From Erythrobacter tepidarius (lineage in GTDB: Bacteria; Pseudomonadota; Alphaproteobacteria; Sphingomonadales; Sphingomonadaceae): a stretch of 64,000 nucleotides of DNA. The DNA is taken from contig NZ_MUYJ01000013.1 of assembly GCF_002155695.1 (NCBI RefSeq), forward strand, positions 1-64,000, given 5' to 3'. The translations under genes and the position numbers were made by a program. Position 1 is the stretch's first letter. Each line of letters starts with the position of its first letter. The notes below the pieces were generated by a model. That model had not been told where the DNA came from, searched no databases, and saw only the letters and a list, made by a program, of their open reading frames with translations. Positions 57,904 through 64,000 of the stretch are shown here, piece after piece.

Positions 57904-58689
57904 TTACTCCCCCCTGAATTCCGCTTTCCGCTTCTGGAGGAAGGCCATGCCACCCTCCATCGCATCCTTGGTTGCGCCGGCGATCCGCTGGGCCTCGGCC
58001 TCGGCGAGCAGCACCATCTGGAGGTTCTGATCGAGCGCGATCGCGATGTTGCGCTTCATCTGCGCGTAGGCGATCGTCGGGCCGTTCGCCAGCTTCTCGG
58101 CGAGCGCGCGGGCTTCGCTCATCAGGTCGGCATCCTCGACGCACTTGTAGACGAGGCCCCATTCCTCGGCCTGAGCGGCAGAAATCTTTTCGCCCAGCAT
58201 CATCATCCGCGTGGCGCGCGCGCGGCCGATGGCGCGGGTGAGCAGCCAGGTCGAGCCGCCATCGGGCACGAGGCCGATATTGACGAAGGCCTGAAGGAAA
58301 TAGGCGCTCTTGGCGGCAATGGTGAAGTCTGCCGCCAGCGCGAGCGAGCAGCCCACGCCCGCCGCCGGGCCGTTGACCGCGCAGATCACCGGCACGCTCG
58401 CGCGGATCAACTGGCTGATCGCGGGGTTGTAGTGATTGATCAGCGCCTCGTGGCTGCCGCCCTTGCCGCCCAGCGCCGAGCTATCGCCGCGCGCCGCAAG
58501 GTCTGCGCCCGAACAGAAGCCCTTGCCCTCGCCGGTGATCAGCACCGCACGTGCATCGCCCAGGTCGTAGAAGGACTGGCCCAGCTCGTCCGCCATCTTG
58601 GGCGGCATGGCGTTGAGGCGTTCCGGACGGTTGAGGGTGATGGTGAGCAGCGGGCCTTCGCGGGTGACGCGGATGGTTTCGTAGGACAT
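57904..58689 (-). CDS. Enoyl-CoA hydratase/isomerase family protein
   Basis: A 261-residue crotonase-fold protein. The oxyanion-hole region is GFCSGADLAARG near residue 67, and GPAAGVGCSLALAADFTIA near residue 110. A Glu near residue 139 region (VPDGGSTWLL) suits hydratase or PaaG-like isomerase activity; the exact reaction is uncertain. I set the start at the ATG at 58689, because the longer frame upstream is antisense-like. The epimerase gene is 17 bp away. Confidence 0.86.
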   Translation of the reverse strand: MSYETIRVTREGPLLTITLNRPERLNAMPPKMADELGQSFYDLGDARAVLITGEGKGFCSGADLAARGDSSALGGKGGSHEALINHYNPAISQLIRASVPVICAVNGPAAGVGCSLALAADFTIAAKSAYFLQAFVNIGLVPDGGSTWLLTRAIGRARATRMMMLGEKISAAQAEEWGLVYKCVEDADLMSEARALAEKLANGPTIAYAQMKRNIAIALDQNLQMVLLAEAEAQRIAGATKDAMEGGMAFLQKRKAEFRGE

Positions 58690-58706
58690 TTCTCTCTCCC
58701 GGGGGT

Positions 58707-59159
58707 TCAGTTCGACCAGTGCGCGCCCTCCTTGGGCGTTTCCATGATCTCGGTAAGCATGCCGCCCATGTCCTTGGGATGGACGAAAAAGATAGGTGTA
58801 CCGTGGGCGCCGATGCGGGTGGGGCCGAGGATCCGTTTGCCCATCGCCTCGAACTCCGAGCGCGCCTCGGCGATATCGGGCACCTCGAAGCACAGGTGAT
58901 GCTGCCCGCCCAAGGGGTTCTTGGCGAGAAAGCCTGCGAGGGTGGAATTCTCCCCGAGCGGCTCGATCAGCTCGATTTGCGTTCCGTTCATCGCCCCGTC
59001 CGCGCCGGGCGTGTCGACGAAGCAGACCTTCACGCCCTGCTCTTCAAGGTCGAAGGGGGTGTGGATCTTGGTCGCGCCCATGACGTCGCGGTAGAAGGCG
59101 ATCGAGTCCGCGATGGAGGGCGTGGCGACCCCGATGTGGTTCAAGCGGCCGAGTTTCAT
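58707..59159 (-). CDS. mce: Methylmalonyl-CoA epimerase
   Basis: A 150-residue VOC-fold protein that interconverts the stereoisomers of methylmalonyl-CoA, linking propionyl-CoA carboxylase to the mutase. The metal ligands are the early His in NHIGVATP, Glu/Gln in IELIEP, His in QHHLCFEV and the late Glu in LTEIMETP. GGAG lies upstream; two adjacent ATG codons at 59162 and 59159 are both possible, and the second has better spacing. It overlaps the small membrane protein gene. Confidence 0.93.
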   Translation of the reverse strand: MKLGRLNHIGVATPSIADSIAFYRDVMGATKIHTPFDLEEQGVKVCFVDTPGADGAMNGTQIELIEPLGENSTLAGFLAKNPLGGQHHLCFEVPDIAEARSEFEAMGKRILGPTRIGAHGTPIFFVHPKDMGGMLTEIMETPKEGAHWSN

Positions 59160-59401
59160 CATTTGGCTCCAAGAAATGCAGCGAGGCGATCATATTCGCC
59201 GATTGCCAGTACGACCGGGGCAACAAACCCGAAAAAGCTGATCAAGAGCATCGTCACCCAGAAGGCAGCCGGTTGCTCCTGCCGATGCAAAATGCGTCCT
59301 TCATAGGTGATCGCGCCCTTCTTCATCGACTTACGCAAGGCCCAAACACCCCAGATGGGCATGGCTGCGATAAAAACGACAAGGAGAAGCGGGTGGATCA
59401 C
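59159..59401 (-). CDS. Small two-span membrane protein of unknown function
   Basis: An 80-residue protein with two hydrophobic segments (about 3-20 and 46-68). I recognise no family. Its GTG start overlaps the pccB stop (GTGA) and its stop overlaps the epimerase start, so it is fully embedded in the propionyl-CoA unit. It may assist membrane association or simply be an accessory gene. Confidence 0.62.
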   Translation of the reverse strand: MIHPLLLVVFIAAMPIWGVWALRKSMKKGAITYEGRILHRQEQPAAFWVTMLLISFFGFVAPVVLAIGEYDRLAAFLGAK

Positions 59402-60930
59402 AGCGGAATATTGTCATGCTTCTTCCACGGGTTCTCCAGCTGCTTCGTCCGCAGCTTCCTTAGCCCCAGCGCGATCCGGCGTCGGGTCGAGTGGGGGTGG
59501 ATCACCTCGTCGATATAGCCTCGGCTCGCCGCCACGAAGGGGTTGGCGAAGCGGTCTTCGTATTCCTTGGTCCGCTCGGCGATCTTGGCGGGGTTGTCCT
59601 TTTCCTGGCGGAAGATGATCTCCACCGCGCCCTTTGCGCCCATCACCGCGATTTCGGCGGTGGGCCAGGCGTAGTTGAGGTCGCCGCGCAGGTGCTTGGA
59701 GGCCATCACGTCATAGGCCCCGCCGTAAGCCTTGCGGGTGATGACGGTGATCTTGGGCACGGTCGCCTCGGCATAGGCGAAGAGCAGCTTCGCGCCGTGT
59801 TTGATGATCCCGCCCAGTTCCTGCGCCGTGCCGGGGAGGAAGCCGGGGACATCGACGAAGGTGATGATCGGGATCTCGAAGGCATCGCAGAAGCGCACGA
59901 AGCGCGCGGCTTTCTTCGAGGAATTGATGTCGAGCACGCCCGCCAGCACCATCGGCTGGTTCGCCACCACGCCCACGGTGCGGCCCTCAACCCGGCCGAA
60001 CCCGCAGATGATGTTGGCGGCATGGGCCGGCTGGATCTCGAAGAAATCGCCCTCGTCCAGCACCTTGGTGATCACCTCGTGCATGTCATAGGGCTGGTTG
60101 GCGTTCTCGGGGATCAAGGTGTCGAGGCTCATCTCCAGCCGGTCCCATGGATCGCTGGTCGGCAGCGTCGGCCCTTCATCGCGGTTCGAGAGCGGCAGGA
60201 AATCGAAGAAGCGGCGGGTCGCCAGCAGCGCCTCGACATCATTCTCGTAGGCGAGATCGGCCACCGAAGTCTTGGTGGTATGGGTGATCGCGCCGCCCAG
60301 TTCCTCCTGCGTGACGACCTCGTTGGTGACGGTCTTGACCACGTCGGGGCCGGTGACGAACATGTAGCTCGAATCCTTCACCATGAAGATGAAGTCGGTC
60401 ATCGCCGGCGAATAGACCGCCCCGCCCGCGCAAGGCCCCATGATCAGGCTGATCTGCGGCACCACGCCGCTCGCCAGGACGTTGCGCTGGAACACCTCGG
60501 CATAGCCGCCCAGCGATGCCACGCCTTCCTGGATGCGCGCCCCGCCCGAATCGTTGAGGCCGATCACCGGCGCGCCGACCTTTATCGCGGTGTCCATGAT
60601 CTTGCAGATTTTCTCGGCATGACGCTTGGACAGCGAACCGCCGAACACGGTGAAGTCCTGCGAGAAGACGTAAACGAGGCGCCCGTTGATCGTGCCCGAA
60701 CCCGTCACCACCCCGTCGCCGGGGATGCGCTGATTTTCCATGCCGAAATCCATGCAGTCGTGCTCGACATAGGTGTCGATTTCCTCGAAGGAACCCTCGT
60801 CGAGCAGCACGTCGAGCCGCTCGCGCGCGGTCAGCTTGCCCTTGGCGTGCTGGGCGTCGATGCGCTTCTGGCCGCCGCCCATCCGGGCAGCTTCGCGGCG
60901 GCGTTCCATTTCGGCGATGTTGGCGGACAC
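59398..60930 (-). CDS. pccB: Propionyl-CoA carboxylase beta subunit (carboxyltransferase)
   Basis: A 510-residue carboxyltransferase. The N-terminal [15 protein letters not shown] near residue 95 and [12 protein letters not shown] near residue 125 line the acyl-CoA site; the C-terminal half includes [14 protein letters not shown] near residue 370. It is the first gene of the minus-strand run and pairs with pccA at 50317. The specificity for propionyl-CoA is supported by the adjacent epimerase and mutase. Confidence 0.94.
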   Translation of the reverse strand: MSANIAEMERRREAARMGGGQKRIDAQHAKGKLTARERLDVLLDEGSFEEIDTYVEHDCMDFGMENQRIPGDGVVTGSGTINGRLVYVFSQDFTVFGGSLSKRHAEKICKIMDTAIKVGAPVIGLNDSGGARIQEGVASLGGYAEVFQRNVLASGVVPQISLIMGPCAGGAVYSPAMTDFIFMVKDSSYMFVTGPDVVKTVTNEVVTQEELGGAITHTTKTSVADLAYENDVEALLATRRFFDFLPLSNRDEGPTLPTSDPWDRLEMSLDTLIPENANQPYDMHEVITKVLDEGDFFEIQPAHAANIICGFGRVEGRTVGVVANQPMVLAGVLDINSSKKAARFVRFCDAFEIPIITFVDVPGFLPGTAQELGGIIKHGAKLLFAYAEATVPKITVITRKAYGGAYDVMASKHLRGDLNYAWPTAEIAVMGAKGAVEIIFRQEKDNPAKIAERTKEYEDRFANPFVAASRGYIDEVIHPHSTRRRIALGLRKLRTKQLENPWKKHDNIPL

Positions 60931-61021
60931 GCGAGGTTCCTCTCCTGTGGCTCTCTTGCCCCGGTGCGTTGCCTTAGCGCGTCCCAGGCGTCAACGTGGC
61001 AAAAGTGCGGGAGATGCGGTG

Positions 61022-62125
61022 ATGCAGAGGGCGGATGTGCTGGTGGTGGGCGGCGGAATCGCGGGGCTTTCGCTGGCCGCACGGCTGGCGGCGCAGGCGC
61101 AGGTGGTGGTGCTGGAGGGCGAAAGCGCGCCGGGCTACCATGCCTCGGGCCGGAGCGTGGCTTTCGCGCATTACGGGCTCGGCAACGTGCCGGTGCGCGA
61201 TCTCACCGCGCTGAGCATGGCCGAACTCGCCGCGCACGCGCATGTCCATCCCGCACTGCATATCGCCTCTGCCGACCAGATCGCGGCGCTCGATGCGCTG
61301 GAGGACGTGCACCGGCATTACGCTTGCGATTACGCCCGCATCGGCCCCGAGGAAGCCCTTGCGCTGATGCCCGCCCTGAGGCCCGAGGCCTGCGCGGCGG
61401 CGCTGGTCGATCGCGGTTCGCTCAAGCTCGATACCCACGCGATGCTCCAGGCCGCGAGCGCAGACGTGCGCGCCGGCGGCGGGCAGGTGATAACCGGCGC
61501 GCGGGTCACCGCGGTCGCGCGTGAGGGCGAGACATGGCGGGTGACCACCTCAGCCGGGGACTTCACCGCCCCGATCCTCGTCAACGCGGCAGGTGCCTGG
61601 GCGGATGAATTCGCACGGCTCGCGGGCGTGCGCCCCATCGGCATCGAGCCGCGCCGCCGCACCGTGATCAGCTTTGCCGCCCCGGAAGGGGTGGACGTAA
61701 GGGCCTGGCCCTTCACCAAGACCGTGGGCGAAGGCTTCTATTTCCTGCCCGAGGGCCGCAGCCAGATCCTCGCCTCGAGCATGGACCAGACCCCGTCCGA
61801 ACCCTGCGATGCGGCGCCGGAAGAACTCGACATCGCCATCGCCGCCGACCGGGTGGAACGGGCAACCACCCTCGGCATCCGCCGCATCCCCCACAGCTGG
61901 GCGGGTCTCAGGAGTTTTGCGCCGGACGAATTGCCGGTGGTGGGCGAAGCGGCCGGCGCACCCGGCTTTTTCTGGTGCGCAGGCCAGGGCGGCGCGGGGT
62001 TCCAGACCGCGCCTGCCCTCTCGCGCATCGCGGCAGCGGCGGTGCTGGGCCAGCCCTTGCCTGACGATTGTGCGCAGGCAGGCCTGACAGCGGCGATGTT
62101 TTCGCCCGCCCGCCTCGGCGCGTAA
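61022..62125 (+). CDS. FAD-dependent oxidoreductase (DAO/GlpD-type)
   Basis: A 367-residue flavoprotein of the amino-acid-oxidase fold. The FAD motif VVGGGIAGLSLAARL is near residue 7, and the substrate-side fold ends with FFWCAGQGGAGFQTAPAL near residue 318. Its substrate (a D-amino acid, sarcosine-like amine or glycerol phosphate) is unknown. The frame extends upstream, but the ATG at 61022 starts at the FAD motif. Its last 218 bp overlap the C-terminal end of the methyltransferase gene on the other strand. Confidence 0.88.
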   Translation: MQRADVLVVGGGIAGLSLAARLAAQAQVVVLEGESAPGYHASGRSVAFAHYGLGNVPVRDLTALSMAELAAHAHVHPALHIASADQIAALDALEDVHRHYACDYARIGPEEALALMPALRPEACAAALVDRGSLKLDTHAMLQAASADVRAGGGQVITGARVTAVAREGETWRVTTSAGDFTAPILVNAAGAWADEFARLAGVRPIGIEPRRRTVISFAAPEGVDVRAWPFTKTVGEGFYFLPEGRSQILASSMDQTPSEPCDAAPEELDIAIAADRVERATTLGIRRIPHSWAGLRSFAPDELPVVGEAAGAPGFFWCAGQGGAGFQTAPALSRIAAAAVLGQPLPDDCAQAGLTAAMFSPARLGA

Positions 62126-62942
62126 CGCGGTACTTCGCCAGCCTGCCGCTGAACACCACGCGACCGGCCAGCACCGGCGCCAGCGGCGCCAGCGGACGCA
62201 TCAAGGCCCGCTCGATCCGTGCCGCCCAGCGCAGGCGCGACGGGTAGAGCCGACCTTCGAGGATGTTGAACCAGTCGGTCTCCACACCCGTCAGGCGCGC
62301 GGTGACGAGCGCAAATTCGTGCTCGTCGATCTTGTGCTCGTCCGCGGTGATGTAGGGCGTCTCGCCGCTGTAGATCCAGCGCCGCATCCGCGGATAGAGC
62401 ACCCGCCGAACCGGGCCGCTCTCGCGGATGGCTTGCAGGCGGGTATGGGTATAGAGCTCGTCGCCGACAACCTGTGCGCCGGGCTTCAGCACCCGCGCGA
62501 TCTCGGCCACGGTCGCGGCGATATCGACATGGTGCAGGATATCGACGAACACCGCGGCATCAAAGCTGTTGTCGGGATAGGTCAGGGCCTCGGCGGGCAT
62601 GGCGGCGAAGGCGACATCCACCCCGCTGCGCCTTGCGCGGGCCTCGGCGATGGCGAGGCTTTCGGGCGAGAGATCGCAGGCCGACACGCGCGCGCCCAGC
62701 TTGGCGATACGGACCGCATCGTCGCCGAACCCGCAGCCCAGCACCAGCACCGCCTTGCCCGCCAGATCGCTGGCGAGCAGGCGGTCATACATCGACCAAT
62801 AGGCATTCCACGGCCGCCGCGCGGTGCTGACGATGACGTCGTCGGCCACTGGACGCAGCGCCTCCTCGGCAGCATTCGCGGCGTGTTTGCGATGATATTC
62901 GAGCTCGCGCTGCTGACGAGCCGTGAGGACGGTGCTGGACAT
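61908..62942 (-). CDS. Class I SAM-dependent methyltransferase with an unusual C-terminal extension
   Basis: A 344-residue protein. The SAM-binding motif VLVLGCGFGDDAVRIAKLG is near residue 65, and VFVDILHHVDI near residue 130. The natural end seems to be near residue 275 (GRLAKYR). The frame then continues for about 70 Arg/Pro-rich residues lying antisense to the FAD oxidoreductase gene. That tail looks non-native, as if the original stop was lost. I set the start at the ATG at 62942; the frame upstream has no ribosome binding site. The methylated substrate is unknown. Confidence 0.72.
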   Translation of the reverse strand: MSSTVLTARQQRELEYHRKHAANAAEEALRPVADDVIVSTARRPWNAYWSMYDRLLASDLAGKAVLVLGCGFGDDAVRIAKLGARVSACDLSPESLAIAEARARRSGVDVAFAAMPAEALTYPDNSFDAAVFVDILHHVDIAATVAEIARVLKPGAQVVGDELYTHTRLQAIRESGPVRRVLYPRMRRWIYSGETPYITADEHKIDEHEFALVTARLTGVETDWFNILEGRLYPSRLRWAARIERALMRPLAPLAPVLAGRVVFSGRLAKYRVTRRGGRAKTSPLSGLPAHNRQARAGPAPPLPRCARGQARSGTPRRPGLRTRKSRVRRPLRPPPAIRPAQNS

Positions 62943-63039
62943 GGCCCACAGATAAACCGTCCGGGGCAAGGCCGTCTTGCCCGCGTTGGGCTGCTGTGCC
63001 GGAATGGGTCGGCACGCGCTGCCAGACTTACCTGCCCCT

Positions 63040-64000
63040 CTATTTGAACAGCACCAGTTCCTCGGCCATGGTCGGGTGGATCGCGATCGTAGCGTCGAAA
63101 TCAGCCTTGGTGAGGCCCGCCTTCACCGCGATCGCAGCGGCCTGCATGATCTCGGGCGCTTCGGGGCCGATCATGTGGATGCCGACGATCCGGTCGTTCG
63201 CGGCATCGACCACCATCTTGTAGAGGCACCGCTCGTTGCGGCCCGCCACCACGTTCTTCATCGGACGGAAATCGGCCTGATAGACCTTGATGCTGCCGAG
63301 CCGGTTGCGCGCCTCGCTTTCGGTCATGCCGACCGCGGCGATCGGCGGGTGGCTGAACACGGCGGATGGCACGCAGGAGTGATCGACGGCATAGGGCTGG
63401 CCCGGGCCGAACACGGAATCCGCGAAGGCCTGGCCTTCGCGGATCGCAACAGGGGTGAGCTGCACGCGGTCGGTCACGTCGCCAACGGCATAGACGTAAG
63501 GCACATTGGTGCGGCTGAAGGCATCGACCACGATTTCGCCGCGCGTGCCGATTTCGACCCCGATGGCCTCCAGTCCCAGCCCCTCGCTATTGGGGACGCG
63601 CCCGGTGGCAACCATCACGCAGTCGAAGATGCGTGGCTCCTGCCCGGTCAGCTTGACCAGCAGCGTGCCGTCTTCCTGTTTCTCGATATGCTCGAGCTCG
63701 GCCATGAACAGGAACTCGATGCCCTTGACCATCGCAATCTGCAGCAGCCTGTCACGCAAGGCCTCGTCATAGCCGCGCAGGATCGTGTCGGAGCGGTTAG
63801 CAACCGTCACCTTGCTGCCGAACTCGTTGAAGATACCGGCGAATTCATTGGCGATATAGCCCCCGCCGGCGATCAGGATACGGCGCGGCAGCCGCTCGAG
63901 ATGAAACGCCTCGTTCGAGGTGATGACGTGTTGATTGCCGGGGAATTCGGGAATGTGCGGGCGCGCGCCCGTGGCGATGAGGATATGCGCGGCAGTGACT
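63040..64000 (-). CDS. gor: Glutathione reductase (partial, 5' part beyond the window)
   Basis: The C-terminal ~320 residues of a NADPH-dependent disulfide reductase, continuing past the right edge. Visible are the second nucleotide-binding segment ILIAGGGYIANEFAGIFNEFG, YAVGDVTDR, and the interface His-Glu ending AIHPTMAEE. The redox-active Cys pair lies in the missing N-terminal part. The family includes glutathione and trypanothione reductases and other class I enzymes; the sequence is closest to the Gor type. It is followed on its strand by the methyltransferase gene, 97 bp away. Confidence 0.88.
   Translation of the reverse strand, partial: VTAAHILIATGARPHIPEFPGNQHVITSNEAFHLERLPRRILIAGGGYIANEFAGIFNEFGSKVTVANRSDTILRGYDEALRDRLLQIAMVKGIEFLFMAELEHIEKQEDGTLLVKLTGQEPRIFDCVMVATGRVPNSEGLGLEAIGVEIGTRGEIVVDAFSRTNVPYVYAVGDVTDRVQLTPVAIREGQAFADSVFGPGQPYAVDHSCVPSAVFSHPPIAAVGMTESEARNRLGSIKVYQADFRPMKNVVAGRNERCLYKMVVDAANDRIVGIHMIGPEAPEIMQAAAIAVKAGLTKADFDATIAIHPTMAEELVLFK

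Noticed and set aside
55678-58899. A 1073-residue plus-strand open frame
   Set aside because: It runs antisense to the mutase, enoyl-CoA hydratase and epimerase genes, has His/Arg-rich composition and no family resemblance. Long antisense frames are expected in high-GC DNA.
59491-61524. A 677-residue plus-strand open frame
   Set aside because: It is antisense to pccB and out of frame with the FAD oxidoreductase gene. It has no motifs.

Overview
The window is high-GC alphaproteobacterial chromosome, most likely from the Sphingomonadales and probably an Erythrobacter- or Porphyrobacter-like member. That placement is an inference from overall gene content: a TonB-dependent receptor remnant, Flp pilins, a DivL-type pseudokinase, CtrA-like boxes, an AmgK-MurU sugar-recycling pair, AddAB instead of RecBCD, and a clustered propionyl-CoA/methylmalonyl-CoA pathway. 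Coding density is high. Most genes are housekeeping, and neighbouring genes often share ATGA or GTGA start-stop overlaps.

Layout. 1-700: right part of an IS5-family insertion sequence whose transposase is split across a -1 frameshift site. 750-6900: a CHASE2-EAL phosphodiesterase, a 12-codon ORF behind two CtrA-like boxes, a DUF3429 membrane protein, an SDR oxidoreductase, an ABC1/UbiB-type kinase-like protein and a low-molecular-weight phosphatase. 6870-12900: recG, sdhE and mfd. 12900-15200: a decayed TonB-dependent receptor and a stand-alone EAL protein. 15300-23100: NAD kinase, tRNA-Asn, a TauE/SafE permease, a GNAT acetyltransferase, secA, argJ and an inositol-phosphatase-like gene. 23087-34563: one minus-strand run, divL-like - tsaE - amgK - murU - addB - addA - trxA, mostly with overlapping genes. 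34663-36750: ahcY and a divergent peroxiredoxin with an AT-rich palindrome between them. 36825-40410: cytochrome b561 and c-type cytochrome pair, folE, a zincin-like protein, and tRNA-Arg beside a duplicated tRNA 3' end. 40471-43200: a Nudix hydrolase, two Flp pilins, a 37-bp perfect inverted repeat and an M48 protease. 43283-50040: accA, xerD, two proteins of unknown function, aroK-aroB-cyclase. 50317-60930: propionyl-CoA catabolism genes (pccA, pccB, methylmalonyl-CoA epimerase and mutase) with bioB and several small or unknown genes. 61022-64000: an FAD oxidoreductase overlapping a methyltransferase tail to tail, and a partial glutathione reductase.

How it fits together. The pcc-epimerase-mutase cluster would take propionyl-CoA to succinyl-CoA, and bioB supplies the biotin its carboxylase needs. 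TsaE, AmgK and MurU link tRNA modification and cell-wall recycling to a DivL-like cell-cycle regulator. CtrA-like boxes near the CHASE2-EAL gene suggest that c-di-GMP turnover and a tiny ORF or short RNA may be under cell-cycle control.

I found no CRISPR array, restriction system, prophage or secondary-metabolite cluster. The most unusual items are the CtrA-box/tiny-ORF/terminator unit at 702-861, the DivL-like Tyr-for-His kinase, the tRNA-Arg 3'-end duplication, the 37-bp inverted repeat, and the ahcY upstream palindrome.
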